This document shows, piece by piece, positions 1 to 8,861 of a stretch of 64,000 nucleotides of DNA; position 1 is the first letter of the stretch, and each line of letters starts with the position of its first letter. Source of the stretch: Rathayibacter sp. SD072 (lineage in GTDB: Bacteria > Actinomycetota > Actinomycetes > Actinomycetales > Microbacteriaceae); contig NZ_JADILJ010000001.1 in the NCBI RefSeq assembly GCF_017355185.1, positions 1 to 64,000 of the forward strand. The letters run 5' to 3'. A program made the position numbers and the translations under genes. The notes beneath the pieces are model-generated. The model did not search any database. It was not told the DNA's origin and saw only the letters and a program-made list of their open reading frames with translations.

Positions 1-1
1 C

Positions 2-1321
2 CGCTACGCCCTCGTGGGCTCCGGCCACCGCGCCGAGATGTACATCGCTGCGATCGCGGGACCGCACGCCGACGTGGCGGAGCTGGTCGCCGTCATCGAG
101 TCGAATCCGACGCGAGCCGAGTACGCGGCGGAGGCTGCAGTGAGGCACGGTGCCGCCGCACGACCCCGTCTCGCCGGACCGGCCGACCTGGAGCGAGCAC
201 TGACGGAGGAGCGGGTGGACCGCGTGGTGATCACGACGCCCGACGTCACGCACGCCGGGATCCTCGATCGCTGCCTCCGCGCGGGCGTAGACGTCGTCGT
301 CGAGAAGCCGCTCACCATCGACGAGGCCGGCGCTCGACTGGTCGCCGAGGCCGCGCGCGACTCCGCACGCGACCCGGTCGTCACCTTCAACTACCGGTAT
401 TCGCCCCGCAACTCCGCCCTCAAGGAGCTGATCGCGGGCGGAGCGATCGGCGACGTCACGTCGATCACGTTCGAGTGGCTCCTCGACACCGCCCACGGCG
501 CCGACTACTTCCGCCGCTGGCACCGCGACAAGCGCAACTCCGGGGGTCTGCTCGTCCACAAGGCCTCCCACCACTTCGATCTCGTGAACTGGTGGATCGG
601 CGACGTCCCGTCGCGCGTCTTCGCCTCGGGGGGTCTGCGCTTCTACGGCGAGGCCAACGCCGCCCGTCAGAGCGCGCCGGTCAGCACCGAGCGCGGGAGC
701 AGCGACGCGTCGGCGGCCGATCCCTTCGCCCTCGATCTCCGCCGCGACCCGCGCCTGCGCGCGCTCTACCTCGAGGCCGAGCACCACGACGACTACCGAC
801 GCGACCAGTCGGCCTTCGGCACGGGCATCACCATCGAGGACAACCTCGCGCTGGTCGTCGACTACCGCCGCGGAGCGACGCTGAGCTACTCGCTGAACGC
901 GCACTCGCCGTGGGAGGGGTACCGCGTCGCCGTGAACGGCACCCGCGGCCGCGTCGAGCTCGACGTCGTCGAGCGCGGCGCCGTCCTGCCCGGGCCGGAC
1001 GGACGCATCGCCGTGGATCCCTCACTGGCCGGTGCGGAGACCGCCGATTACGGCCCACGACCCGACAACGACCGCCTGCTCCTCCAACGGCACTGGCAGG
1101 CGGCCGAGGAGATCCCGATCCGCACCGAGGGCGGCGGACACGGAGGAGGCGACGACAGGATGCTGCGCGACCTCTTCCGAGGTGCGGCGGATGATCCGCT
1201 CGGCCGCGCGGCGGACTACCGTGACGGGCTCCGCTCGATCGCCGTCGGGATCGCCGGCAACCGCTCGCTCGAGACCGGAACAGCCGTGGCGATCGACGAA
1301 CTGGGGATCCTCGTGGAGTGA
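2..1321 (+). CDS. Gfo/Idh/MocA family NAD(P)-dependent oxidoreductase (5' end outside window)
   Basis: The reading frame is open from the first base of the window, so the true start lies upstream. The visible part begins at the Rossmann glycine motif (RYALVGSGHRAEMYI) of the dinucleotide-binding domain. The family's EKPL signature follows (VVVEKPLTIDE), with the substrate-domain histidine region GGLLVHKASHHFDLVNWW. Members oxidise or epimerise sugars, inositols and related polyols. The substrate cannot be deduced here: there is no sugar transporter in view and the gene ends convergently against a DUF2469 gene. The assignment to the superfamily is firm and the specific activity is unknown. Confidence 0.85.
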   Translation, partial: RYALVGSGHRAEMYIAAIAGPHADVAELVAVIESNPTRAEYAAEAAVRHGAAARPRLAGPADLERALTEERVDRVVITTPDVTHAGILDRCLRAGVDVVVEKPLTIDEAGARLVAEAARDSARDPVVTFNYRYSPRNSALKELIAGGAIGDVTSITFEWLLDTAHGADYFRRWHRDKRNSGGLLVHKASHHFDLVNWWIGDVPSRVFASGGLRFYGEANAARQSAPVSTERGSSDASAADPFALDLRRDPRLRALYLEAEHHDDYRRDQSAFGTGITIEDNLALVVDYRRGATLSYSLNAHSPWEGYRVAVNGTRGRVELDVVERGAVLPGPDGRIAVDPSLAGAETADYGPRPDNDRLLLQRHWQAAEEIPIRTEGGGHGGGDDRMLRDLFRGAADDPLGRAADYRDGLRSIAVGIAGNRSLETGTAVAIDELGILVE

Positions 1322-1333
1322 GGCGCGGAGACG

Positions 1334-1657
1334 CTACTCGTCGAGCGCGAGCTCCTTGGGGAGCTCGAACTCCTTGCGGGAGAGCTCCTCGACGTTGACG
1401 TCCTTGAAGGTCAGCACGCGGACCGACTTCACGAAGCGGTCGGAGCGGTAGACGTCCCAGACCCACACGTCGCGCATCGTCAGCTCGAAGTAGAAGTCGT
1501 GCTCGGTGTCGCGGCGCACGAGGTCCACCTCGTTCGCGAGGTAGAAGCGGCGCTCGGTCTCGACGACGTACGAGAACTGCGAGACGACGTCGCGGTACTC
1601 CCGGTACAGTGCCAGCTCGACCTCGCGGTCGTAGTCCTCGAATTCGTCCTCATCCAT
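1334..1657 (-). CDS. DUF2469 family protein
   Basis: This 107-residue acidic protein (it begins MDEDEFEDYDREVELALY) matches the small actinobacterial DUF2469 family, which normally sits immediately downstream of rnhB as it does here. Its function is not established. The sequence is rich in Glu, Asp, Tyr and Arg, has no signal peptide or membrane segment, and carries a well-conserved centre with an aromatic MRDVWVWDVYRSDRF stretch. It is probably cotranscribed with lepB and rnhB, with a 12-nt gap to rnhB. Confidence 0.8.
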   Translation of the reverse strand: MDEDEFEDYDREVELALYREYRDVVSQFSYVVETERRFYLANEVDLVRRDTEHDFYFELTMRDVWVWDVYRSDRFVKSVRVLTFKDVNVEELSRKEFELPKELALDE

Positions 1658-1669
1658 CGTCCGTCAATC

Positions 1670-2395
1670 CTACGCCGGTGCGGGAGTGCCGGACGCCGAG
1701 AGCTCGGCTCCAGCCATCGCCGACCCACCGGCGGCAGCCGCCTCGCGCGGCTTCGACAGCCAGGTCACCCGGTGCAACGGGGACGGCCCCACGCGATCCA
1801 ACCCCGCCCAGTGCGCGGCGCTGCCGTAGCCCTTGTTGCTGTCCCAGGCGTAGTCGGCGAACTCGTCGTGGTGGCGCACCATCTGGCCGTCGCGGCCGAC
1901 CTTCGCCAGGACGGAGGCGGCCGACACCGACGCGCAGTCGCGGTCGGCCTTGATGCGGGTGACGATGGTCAGCTCGGCGGCCCACTCCCCCAGCGCGGGC
2001 GTCAGCCAGTCGTGCTTGCCGTCGAGGAGGACCACGGACGTCGCGAGGTCGACGCCCTGGTCGACGAGGCGCTCGATCCCGCGGGACGCGGCGCGGCCGA
2101 GGCCCGCGATGATGCCGGAGTCGTCGATCTCGTCGGCGGAGGACTCGCCGATCGCCCAGCCGGACACCCACCTCACGACGCCGGGCAGCAGTGCCTCGCG
2201 GCGGGCGGGAGCCAGCAGCTTCGAGTCCCGCAGCCCCTCCGGGAAACGCCCGCAGCGACGGCCGATCGAGACGACGCCGACCGAGACGGGGCCGGCGATC
2301 GCCCCTCGGCCCACTTCGTCGCAGCCGATGATGCTCTCGTAGCCCTGGCGGAACAGGCGCCGCTCCATCGTCAGGGTGGGTTCGGCGACGACCAC
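1670..2395 (-). CDS. rnhB: Ribonuclease HII
   Basis: RNase HII removes ribonucleotides misincorporated in DNA and RNA primers. The protein has 241 residues. The catalytic DEVGRG motif is at residues 26-31, VVLLDG supplies the third acidic residue and SAASVLAKVGRD is the conserved later block. The GTG start directly follows the lepB TAG stop with no spacer, so translation is likely coupled to lepB. An in-frame ATG nine codons later (MERRLF) is an alternative start. The order lepB-rnhB-DUF2469 is standard in actinobacteria. Confidence 0.93.
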   Translation of the reverse strand: MVVAEPTLTMERRLFRQGYESIIGCDEVGRGAIAGPVSVGVVSIGRRCGRFPEGLRDSKLLAPARREALLPGVVRWVSGWAIGESSADEIDDSGIIAGLGRAASRGIERLVDQGVDLATSVVLLDGKHDWLTPALGEWAAELTIVTRIKADRDCASVSAASVLAKVGRDGQMVRHHDEFADYAWDSNKGYGSAAHWAGLDRVGPSPLHRVTWLSKPREAAAAGGSAMAGAELSASGTPAPA

Positions 2396-3211
2396 CTAGT
2401 CCTGCCCGGCCTGGGAGGAGGAGTCCGACGAATCCGACGCGTCGTTCTCGACCCCGCGGAACACGGCCGGGTAGTCGTCGAGCCACGCCCACTGCTCCAC
2501 CGGCCAGGTCACGAGGATCGCCCGGCCGACCACATTGTCGATCGGCACGAAGCCGCCGCCGGGCTTGTCGGTGTTGTAGCGGGAGTCGGCCGAGTTGTAG
2601 CGGTTGTCGCCCATCACCCAGAGCGATCCCTCGGGCACGACCACGTCGAAGGGCGTCGCCGAGACGGCCTGGACGCCGTCGGGCAGCTTCACGTAGGGCT
2701 CGTCGATCGGCTTGCCGTTGACCTCGACCTGGCCGAGCGGGGTGCAGCAGGTGACGGTGTCGCCGGGCAGCCCGATGACCCGCTTGATGAGGTGGTCGTT
2801 GCTGTCGGGAGCGGTGAGGCCCACGATCGCGAGAGCCGAGTCGACGGCGGCCTGGAACGGCGGCACATCGGGCTCGGTGCTCGGCGAGAGCCATCCGCCC
2901 GGATCGCGGAAGACGACGACGTCGCCGCGCGAGATCGGCACGAGATCCGGCACGAGCTCGTTCACGAGGATCCGGTCGTTCTCGACCAGCGTCTGCTCCA
3001 TCGAGGAGGACGGGATGTAGAACGAGCGGATGAGGAAGGTCTTCACGAGGAAGGAGACCAGCACCGCGACGACGAAGATGATCAGCACGTCGCGGAGGAA
3101 GAGCAGCACCCCGCGGCGACGGCGCGGCCGGTGCCCGTCGCCCGGTGCGGCGGAGTGGCGCGCGTGGTCTCCGTCGCTGTGGATCGTGACCGGGGCCGTG
3201 CTGTCTGTCAT
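2396..3211 (-). CDS. lepB: Signal peptidase I
   Basis: This enzyme cleaves signal peptides from exported proteins at the outer face of the membrane. The 271-residue protein has a basic cytoplasmic N-terminus (RPRRRR, residues 28-33), one membrane segment around residues 35-57, the catalytic serine in SSSM (Ser70), the general-base lysine in LIKRVIGLPGD (Lys143) and the late GDNRYNSADSRY box. The C-terminus is Ser/Asp-rich. It lies downstream of rplS but is separated from it by a strong hairpin, so it probably has its own promoter or depends on read-through. Confidence 0.93.
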   Translation of the reverse strand: MTDSTAPVTIHSDGDHARHSAAPGDGHRPRRRRGVLLFLRDVLIIFVVAVLVSFLVKTFLIRSFYIPSSSMEQTLVENDRILVNELVPDLVPISRGDVVVFRDPGGWLSPSTEPDVPPFQAAVDSALAIVGLTAPDSNDHLIKRVIGLPGDTVTCCTPLGQVEVNGKPIDEPYVKLPDGVQAVSATPFDVVVPEGSLWVMGDNRYNSADSRYNTDKPGGGFVPIDNVVGRAILVTWPVEQWAWLDDYPAVFRGVENDASDSSDSSSQAGQD

Positions 3212-3284
3212 CGCGTGCCGTCGCCCCTACTGTGCATCATCCGGGGCCGTGCATCCCCGGTCGGGAGAGGCCCCTGGAAAGGGT

Positions 3285-3319
3285 CGAACCCCGGTCCATC
3301 ATAAGTGGACCGGGGTTCG
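3285..3319 (-). terminator. rplS-lepB intercistronic hairpin
   Basis: A perfect 13-bp stem (3285-3297 with 3307-3319; arm cgaaccccggtcc) encloses a short loop. It lies 29 nt past the rplS stop. Read in the rplS direction it is followed by a short pyrimidine run (ccctttcc) and no long T tract, as is common in high-GC actinobacteria. It is likely a terminator or attenuator between rplS and lepB. Confidence 0.7.
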
Positions 3320-3347
3320 GGGAGAGTGTGCGGAGACCCGCTGGGGG

Positions 3348-3689
3348 TCAGCGCTTCTCCTTGATCTTGGCCTTCTTGCCGCGCAGGTTGCGGAGGTAGT
3401 AGAGCTTCGCGCGACGCACGTCTCCGCGGGTGACGACCTCGATGTGGTCGATCACCGGGGAGTGCACCGGGAAGGTGCGCTCGACGCCGACCTGGAAGCT
3501 GACCTTGCGGACGGTGAAGGTCTCGCGGACGCCCTCGTTGGAGCGGCCGATGACGACGCCCTGGAAGATCTGGACGCGCGAGCGGGTTCCCTCGACGATG
3601 TTGACGTGGACCTTGACGGTGTCGCCCGCACGGAAGTCGGGGATGTCGGTCCGGAGTGACGCCGCATCGACGTTATCGAGGATGTGCAT
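3348..3689 (-). CDS. rplS: 50S ribosomal protein L19
   Basis: The 113-residue protein is full length for L19. It has the characteristic [30 protein letters not shown] and [17 protein letters not shown] blocks. L19 sits at the 30S-50S interface. The gene is transcribed alone or as the first gene before lepB-rnhB. A good sigma70-type promoter is visible about 120 nt upstream, which leaves a leader of roughly 110 nt. Confidence 0.97.
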   Translation of the reverse strand: MHILDNVDAASLRTDIPDFRAGDTVKVHVNIVEGTRSRVQIFQGVVIGRSNEGVRETFTVRKVSFQVGVERTFPVHSPVIDHIEVVTRGDVRRAKLYYLRNLRGKKAKIKEKR

Positions 3690-3808
3690 GTTCTATCGCT
3701 CTCCGTGCCCGCCACAGGTCGAGCACCGTTTCGTGGGTGGGAAGTCGGTGCGCGCCCCGCGTCGTAGCGGCTCCCCTGTGGCAGAGCCTGCGCGAGGCAC
3801 AAGCGCTT

Positions 3809-3838
3809 ATTCTGTCACGGCGCGGCGATCGGCGTCAA
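3809..3838 (-). promoter_or_regulatory. Putative rplS promoter
   Basis: On the minus strand TTGACG (3838-3833) is followed after 18 bp by CAGAAT (3814-3809), which is close to the TTGACA/TATAAT consensus. Transcription would start near 3801 and give a leader of about 110 nt before the rplS ATG. It is the best -35/-10 pair I noticed in the window. This is inferred from sequence only. Confidence 0.5.
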
Positions 3839-3913
3839 AGCGGAGTCGGCGGGACGGGCCGACCGCGCTGCGGCGGCGCGGTCCCCTCGGGGAAGGAGCG
3901 TCCGCCCGCGCCG

Positions 3914-4399
3914 TCAGAGGATGAGCGTCTGCCCGTCCTGGGGGCGCTCGGGATCGAAGCCGTCGCCCACCACGGGCCGCTGCCCGCCCTGCGCCTGCAC
4001 CGCGGACGCCTCGGCGAACGCGATCAGCGTGGCGCGCGCGTCGTTCACGAACCGCCACAGGGAGTGACTGAGCGCCACGATCCCGAGGAGCACCGACAGC
4101 AGTCCGATCGCCCACGCCCCCGGAGGGAAGAAGCCGAGCGCGATCAGCGACGCGTGCCAGGCGCCGACCGCGGCGACGTCGCCCCACGCGGGGGTGCGAG
4201 TCGGCCGCACGGTCACCCGAAACGCCACGATGCTCGCCACGGCGGCGAGGCTGAGCGCCAGAATGGGGAGGGCGATGACGAGACCGAGGACGGTCCACCC
4301 GCTCGATCCCCCGAAGAGTCCGTACCCGAGGAGGATCCACAGGGGCAGGACGATCGCGGCCGGATACTGCCAGGAACCGAATGCCCGTCGCGTGCGCAT
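3914..4399 (-). CDS. Small integral membrane protein of unknown function
   Basis: I chose the ATG that gives MRTRRAFGSWQYPAAI, because the reading frame upstream of it runs into map on the other strand. The 161-residue product has four hydrophobic segments (about residues 12-32, 36-60, 75-95 and 98-115) and a hydrophilic C-terminal tail rich in Gln and Gly. I do not recognise a family. It is divergent from map, with 58 nt between them that contain a 7-bp dyad (cgctgag at 4420-4426, ctcagcg at 4433-4439). Confidence 0.6.
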   Translation of the reverse strand: MRTRRAFGSWQYPAAIVLPLWILLGYGLFGGSSGWTVLGLVIALPILALSLAAVASIVAFRVTVRPTRTPAWGDVAAVGAWHASLIALGFFPPGAWAIGLLSVLLGIVALSHSLWRFVNDARATLIAFAEASAVQAQGGQRPVVGDGFDPERPQDGQTLIL

Positions 4400-4457
4400 G
4401 CACCGACCGTACCCACCACCGCTGAGCAACGCCTCAGCGACCCCCGAGAGGATCAGG

Positions 4458-5225
4458 ATGATCGAGCTGCGCACGCCCGCCGAGATCGAGGAGATGCGGC
4501 CCGCCGGCCGCTTCGTGGCCGAGGTCCTGCAGGCCACCGTCGCCGCCGCCGGGGTGGGAGTGAACCTCCTCGAGCTCGACCGCCTCGCGCACGACATGAT
4601 CCGGAAGGCCGGGGCCGAGTCCTGCTACATCGACTACCACCCGTCCTTCGGGGCCAGCCCGTTCGGCAAGGTGATCTGCACCTCCGTCAACGACGCCGTG
4701 CTGCACGGCCTGCCGTTCGACTACCGCCTCCGCGACGGCGATCTGCTGACCCTCGACTTCGCCGCGTCCGTGAACGGCTGGGTCTCCGACTCCGCCGTCA
4801 GCGTCGTGGTCGGCACGCCACGCGACGAGGACCTGGCGCTGATCGACACCACGGCGCGCGCGCTCGACGCCGGCATCGCCGCGGCGAAGCCCGGCGGGAA
4901 GATCGGCGACATCTCGGCCGCGATCGCCGCGGTCGCCCACGCCGAGGGGCTCACCATCAACACCGACTTCGGCGGGCACGGCGTCGGGCGCACGATGCAC
5001 GGCGACCCGCACGTCCCCAACGACGGTCGCGCCGGCCGCGGGTTCCCCCTGCGCCCGGGGCTCGTCATCGCGATCGAGCCGTGGTTCCTGCAGACGACCG
5101 ACGAGATCTTCACCGACAAGGACGGCTGGACCCTGCGCAGCCGCGACGGCTCGCGCGGCGCCCACATGGAGCACACGATCGCGATCACCGAGACGGGGAG
5201 CATCGTCCTCACCGCACGCGACTGA
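4458..5225 (+). CDS. map: Type I methionine aminopeptidase
   Basis: The enzyme removes the initiator methionine from nascent proteins. The 255-residue protein shows all five metal ligands of the family: Asp100 (LLTLDFA), Asp111 (VSDSA), His174 (GGHGVGR), Glu207 (AIEPW) and Glu238 (HMEHT). The start is fixed by a GAGAGGATCAGG ribosome-binding region directly before ATG. There is no N-terminal zinc-finger extension. The gene appears monocistronic and is followed by the merR promoter region. Confidence 0.95.
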   Translation: MIELRTPAEIEEMRPAGRFVAEVLQATVAAAGVGVNLLELDRLAHDMIRKAGAESCYIDYHPSFGASPFGKVICTSVNDAVLHGLPFDYRLRDGDLLTLDFAASVNGWVSDSAVSVVVGTPRDEDLALIDTTARALDAGIAAAKPGGKIGDISAAIAAVAHAEGLTINTDFGGHGVGRTMHGDPHVPNDGRAGRGFPLRPGLVIAIEPWFLQTTDEIFTDKDGWTLRSRDGSRGAHMEHTIAITETGSIVLTARD

Positions 5226-5239
5226 TCCCGCCGTCGCTC

Positions 5240-5269
5240 TAGACAGCGGCACTATCCGATAGCAATACT
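5240..5269 (+). promoter_or_regulatory. Candidate merR promoter with internal dyad
   Basis: TAGACA (5240-5245) and AATACT (5264-5269) are separated by 18 bp. The palindrome ctatc-c-gatag (5252-5262) lies between them, as is typical of MerR-regulated promoters. The -10 ends 6 nt before the merR ATG at 5276, so the mRNA could be leaderless. The hexamers are imperfect. Confidence 0.4.
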
Positions 5270-5275
5270 CTCCGT

Positions 5276-5911
5276 ATGCGCATCTCCGAGCTCGGACGGC
5301 TGACCGGTGTCAGCGTCGCGACCATCAAGTACTACATCCGGGAGGGGATCCTCGCCGCGGGTGAATCCTCGGCCCCCCAGCGGGCGGAGTACGGCGACGA
5401 CCACGTCGCACGGCTCCGCCTGCTCCGCGGCCTCATCGAGAGCGGAGGAGTCGGGATCGCCGGCGCGAAGCGGATCACGGCGGTCCTGGACAGCGGCGCC
5501 CCTCCGGCCCACGCGTTCGAGGTCGCCCAGGACGTGGTCTCGGCGCACGCCGACTCCGACTCCCCCGCCACGGACGCCTCGCTCGAGCGGGTCCGCGCGC
5601 TCGTCGGGCCGATGATGTGCGAGCACCCCGCGGTCGCGACGGCCGCCCGGGCACTCGACGCGCTCGAGGCGTCGGGAGGTGCGATGACGCCGGACTGGCT
5701 CCAGCGCTACGAGGAGGCCGCCGAGCTGGTCGCCCGCGCCGACCTCGACGAGCTCGAGGCGCGCGCGAGCGTGAGCGAGCAGGCGTCGATCGCAGCGGTC
5801 GGCACCGCACTGGGCGATGTCGTGCTCCAGTCGCTCCGCCGTGTGGCGCAGGCCCGGGAGACGCAGCGCCGGTTCGCTCCGGCCGACGACTCGGCGGAGG
5901 CGGCGCGATGA
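5276..5911 (+). CDS. MerR family transcriptional regulator
   Basis: The 211-residue protein opens with a winged-helix DNA-binding domain (MRISELGRLTGVSVATIKYYIREG) typical of MerR proteins. A coiled-coil-like helix and an Ala-rich effector region follow, with no cysteine cluster that would suggest metal sensing. It overlaps the next membrane-protein gene by ATGA and heads a three-gene operon, so it probably controls those two genes and itself through the dyad just upstream. The ligand is unknown. Confidence 0.85.
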   Translation: MRISELGRLTGVSVATIKYYIREGILAAGESSAPQRAEYGDDHVARLRLLRGLIESGGVGIAGAKRITAVLDSGAPPAHAFEVAQDVVSAHADSDSPATDASLERVRALVGPMMCEHPAVATAARALDALEASGGAMTPDWLQRYEEAAELVARADLDELEARASVSEQASIAAVGTALGDVVLQSLRRVAQARETQRRFAPADDSAEAAR

Positions 5912-6861
5912 CCGCCGTGCGCGAGGCGCCGGTCGCCGACGCGGTCGCCCGCCCGCACCGCCCCCTGCTCGCTCTCGCGATCGCGATGGGCGTCGGCGCC
6001 CTCCTCTGCGCGGTCGCCCTCCTGCTCGACCCGCGCGAGCTCGGCGGGCAGTCGGTCTGGGCGAAGCCGCTGAAGTTCTGCCTCTCGATCGCGGTCTACT
6101 CGCTCACCCTCGCCTGGCTGATCGGGCTGCTCCCCCGCCGCCGCCGCCTCGGGCGGATCCTCGGCACCGTGGCCACCGCCGGCCTCGTCGTCGAGATGGT
6201 GGTCATCGGCGGTGCGGCGGCGGTCGGAGCCGCGAGCCACTTCGACGTGAGCACTCCCCTGCACTCGATGATGTGGACGACCATGGCGGTCTCGATCGTG
6301 GTCGTCTGGCTCGCCACTCTCGTGCTGGCGATCCTTCTGGCCCGGGTGCCCCTCGGCGACGACGCGCTGACGATCGCCGTGCGAGCGGGACTGGTCATCG
6401 GGCTGATCGGGATGGCACTCGCCTTCCTCATGACCGGCCCGACCGCCGACCAGCTCTCGGACTACCGCGGAGTCGTCGGCGCCCATGCGGTCGGCGTCGC
6501 GGACGGCGGGCCGGGGCTCCCGCTTCTGGGCTGGAGCACGACGGGCGGAGATCTGCGCATCCCGCACTTCCTCGGGATGCACGCTCTGCAGGGGCTGCCG
6601 CTGCTCGCCATCGGCCTCCGCCTGCTCGGACGCCGCCTGCCGGTCCTCGGCGAGGCGGCGGTGCGCGCCCGCCTGCTCGTCCTCGCCTCGGCCGGCTGGG
6701 CCGGTGCCGTCGCGATCACCTGCTGGCAGGCGCTCCGAGGGCAGTCGATCGTCGCACCGGACCCGCTCACCCTCACCGCCGGCTTCGTGCTCGGCGGCCT
6801 CCTCCTCGTCGGCACCGCCGTCGTGCTCGCCCGCCCCCGTACCCCGGAGGTCTCCCGATGA
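5908..6861 (+). CDS. Multi-pass membrane protein
   Basis: The 317-residue protein is strongly hydrophobic, with about seven or eight predicted membrane segments starting near residue 18 (LLALAIAMGVGALLCAVALLL). It also has a polar signature QSVWAKPLKFCLSI and a GMHALQGLPLLAIGL stretch. I do not recognise a characterised family. It overlaps merR (ATGA) and the following DUF2834-like gene (ATGA), so the three are translated together and probably act together at the membrane. Confidence 0.7.
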   Translation: MTAVREAPVADAVARPHRPLLALAIAMGVGALLCAVALLLDPRELGGQSVWAKPLKFCLSIAVYSLTLAWLIGLLPRRRRLGRILGTVATAGLVVEMVVIGGAAAVGAASHFDVSTPLHSMMWTTMAVSIVVVWLATLVLAILLARVPLGDDALTIAVRAGLVIGLIGMALAFLMTGPTADQLSDYRGVVGAHAVGVADGGPGLPLLGWSTTGGDLRIPHFLGMHALQGLPLLAIGLRLLGRRLPVLGEAAVRARLLVLASAGWAGAVAITCWQALRGQSIVAPDPLTLTAGFVLGGLLLVGTAVVLARPRTPEVSR

Positions 6862-7217
6862 CCCGTCTGCTGAAGGGCTGGACGCCGCTGGCGCTGGTCA
6901 ACCTCGTCCTCGCCGTCCTCGGTCTCCTCGGGACCTGGACGCACAACATCCGCGCAGTGCTCGAGAGCGTCGACTTCCTCGGGGCCTGGTTCGACGGCGG
7001 ACCGGCCGTGTCCTCGCTCACGACCGATCTGCTGATCGTCGCGATCGCTGCGGTCGCCCTGATCGTCGTCGAAGGACGCCGCCTGGGCATGAAGCGGCTG
7101 TGGATCTACGTGCTGCTCGCACCGCTCGTCGCACTCGCGTTCGCGTTCCCGCTGTTCCTCGCGGTCCGCGAGCGGCACCTCGCCGCGCAGAGGGCGGACG
7201 GGTCGGAGAGGATCTAG
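6858..7217 (+). CDS. DUF2834-like membrane protein
   Basis: The 119-residue protein has three hydrophobic segments (residues about 12-30, 52-70 and 80-103). The N-terminal half ending TWTHN and the central [26 protein letters not shown] resemble DUF2834 proteins, whose function is unknown. It is the last gene of the merR operon and overlaps the end of trmD, on the opposite strand, by 4 bp. Confidence 0.65.
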   Translation: MTRLLKGWTPLALVNLVLAVLGLLGTWTHNIRAVLESVDFLGAWFDGGPAVSSLTTDLLIVAIAAVALIVVEGRRLGMKRLWIYVLLAPLVALAFAFPLFLAVRERHLAAQRADGSERI

Positions 7218-7903
7218 GGCAGCAGCTCGGGCCGCACGCGGCGGGTGCGCTCGACGCTCTGCTCGTGACGCCAGGCGGCGATCGCTCCGTGGTTGCCGCT
7301 GAGCAGCACGGGAGGCACGTCGAGGCCGCGCCAGGACGCGGGCTTGGTGTAGCTGGGGTACTCGAGGAGGCCGTCGGAGTGGCTCTCCTCGACGAGGCTC
7401 GCGGGGTTGCCGACGACGCCGGGCACCAGGCGGCCGACGGCCTCGATCATGGCCATGACGGCGACCTCGCCGCCGTTCAGCACGTAGTCGCCGAGGCTGA
7501 TCATCCGCACGCGGGCGCGCGTGGCGGTGTGGTCGACGACGCGCTGGTCGATGCCCTCGTAGCGGCCGCAGCCGAACACGAGCGCCTTCTCGTCGGCGAG
7601 CTGCCGGGCCGTGGCCTGCGTGAAGACCTCGCCGGCGGGCGAGGGGAAGATCACGAGCGGATCCGCGTCGGCGTCGGCCTCGAGGATGCTGTCGAGCGCC
7701 TCACCCCACGGCTCCGGCCGCATCACCATGCCGGCGCCGCCGCCGTAGGGCGTGTCGTCGACGGTGCGGTGCCGGTCGTGGGTGAACGAGCGCAGATCGT
7801 GCACGCCGAGCTCGATCAGCCCGCTCGAGCGCGCGCGCCCGAGCAGGCTGATGTCGAGCACCCCGAAGAACTCCGGGAAGATCGTGACGATGTCGATCCT
7901 CAC
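7214..7903 (-). CDS. trmD: tRNA (guanine37-N1)-methyltransferase
   Basis: TrmD methylates G37 of tRNAs using S-adenosylmethionine and prevents frameshifting. The 229-residue protein starts at GTG ([13 protein letters not shown]), overlapping the rimM stop as GTGA. The SPOUT trefoil-knot signatures are present: GCGRYEGID (111-119) and [11 protein letters not shown] (136-146). It closes the rpsP-KH-rimM-trmD operon, a conserved order in bacteria. Confidence 0.95.
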   Translation of the reverse strand: MRIDIVTIFPEFFGVLDISLLGRARSSGLIELGVHDLRSFTHDRHRTVDDTPYGGGAGMVMRPEPWGEALDSILEADADADPLVIFPSPAGEVFTQATARQLADEKALVFGCGRYEGIDQRVVDHTATRARVRMISLGDYVLNGGEVAVMAMIEAVGRLVPGVVGNPASLVEESHSDGLLEYPSYTKPASWRGLDVPPVLLSGNHGAIAAWRHEQSVERTRRVRPELLP

Positions 7904-8619
7904 GACCGGGTGTCCTCCGCGGGCGCCTCGTCGTCGGTGGAGGCGGCGTCCGCTGCGGGAGTGCCGGAGTCGTCCTCGGCGGAGGCGTCGGACTCCTCGT
8001 CCTCGGCCCGAGTCGCGAGGGCCGGGTCCGAGAGGTCGACGTGCGAGAGGTCGACCTCGGCCGGCTCCACCTCGACGACCTCCTCGAAGAGGCCGGTGGG
8101 AGGCGTGACGGTGACGATCCCCGCGACGGGATCGATCGACGGCACGATCGCGGTGACGAACGGCACCATGACCTCGCCGGAGGGCGTCGCGACGATGAGC
8201 AGGTCCTGCGCCGGGAAGTGGTCGACGCGGCGGACGGTGCCGACCTCGGCGCCGTCGCGGACGACCTTCATGCCGACGAGCTGGTAGTCGTACCAGGAGT
8301 CGTCGTCGCCCGGCGCGGTGCGGACCTCCTCGTCGATCCAGAGGATCGCCTTGAGGAGGGTCTCGGCGGCGCTGCGGTCGTCGACGCCCTTGAAGAACGC
8401 GACGGGGTGGCTGTTGTACCAGCGGAGCTCGACGAGCTCGAGCTTCCTCCCGTGCCACTCGGAGGTGCGGGGCACCTGCAACGTGAACGTGGATCCGGGA
8501 GTGAAGCGCTTGTCGGGCTCGTCGGTGTAGAGCTCGAGCTTGATGGCGCCCTTGAGGCCGTGGGCCTTGGTCAGTCGGGCGACGCGGAGCTGCGTCGTGC
8601 CCGGTTCGGGGGTCGACAC
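7900..8619 (-). CDS. rimM: Ribosome maturation factor RimM with acidic C-terminal tail
   Basis: RimM helps mature the 30S head around S19. The first ~175 residues form the RimM and PRC-barrel domains ([22 protein letters not shown] near the start, [13 protein letters not shown] at the barrel). The remaining ~65 residues are an Asp/Glu/Ala/Ser-rich tail that makes this protein (239 aa) longer than the usual ~170. Similar tails occur in actinobacteria and may have no fixed structure. It is translationally coupled to trmD. Confidence 0.93.
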   Translation of the reverse strand: MSTPEPGTTQLRVARLTKAHGLKGAIKLELYTDEPDKRFTPGSTFTLQVPRTSEWHGRKLELVELRWYNSHPVAFFKGVDDRSAAETLLKAILWIDEEVRTAPGDDDSWYDYQLVGMKVVRDGAEVGTVRRVDHFPAQDLLIVATPSGEVMVPFVTAIVPSIDPVAGIVTVTPPTGLFEEVVEVEPAEVDLSHVDLSDPALATRAEDEESDASAEDDSGTPAADAASTDDEAPAEDTRS

Positions 8620-8621
8620 CT

Positions 8622-8858
8622 CTACTTGTCGGTGTCGACGACGTCGACGCGGACGCGACGGCCGTCGGCGAGAGCGGCGACCAGGGTGCGGACGGCCTTG
8701 GCGGTGCGACCGGAGCGTCCGATCACGCGGCCGAGGTCCTCGGGGTGCACGCGCACCTCGAGGACCTCTCCGCGTGGGGAGCCCGTCGCCACGACACGGA
8801 CCTCATCGGGGTTCTCGACGATCCCCTTGACGAGGTGCTCGACGGCGGGAGCGAGCAT
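8622..8858 (-). CDS. khpA: KH-domain RNA-binding protein (KhpA/YlqC type)
   Basis: This 78-residue single KH-domain protein carries the RNA-binding GXXG loop as [13 protein letters not shown] (G47-R-S-G50). It lies between rpsP and rimM, the usual place of KhpA. The family binds structured RNA and, with KhpB, affects small-RNA function and cell division in Firmicutes. The role in actinobacteria is less clear. Gaps to both neighbours are 2-3 nt. Confidence 0.9.
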   Translation of the reverse strand: MLAPAVEHLVKGIVENPDEVRVVATGSPRGEVLEVRVHPEDLGRVIGRSGRTAKAVRTLVAALADGRRVRVDVVDTDK

Positions 8859-8861
8859 GGA

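Noticed and set aside
3690-3808. Small minus-strand reading frame upstream of rplS
   Set aside because: The frame lies in the leader between promoter and rplS, lacks a ribosome site and runs out of frame into rplS. It is more likely untranslated leader.
7904-8458. Upstream extension of the trmD frame into rimM
   Set aside because: The extension gives Arg/Gly-rich sequence in the wrong frame of rimM. TrmD starts at the conserved [10 protein letters not shown].
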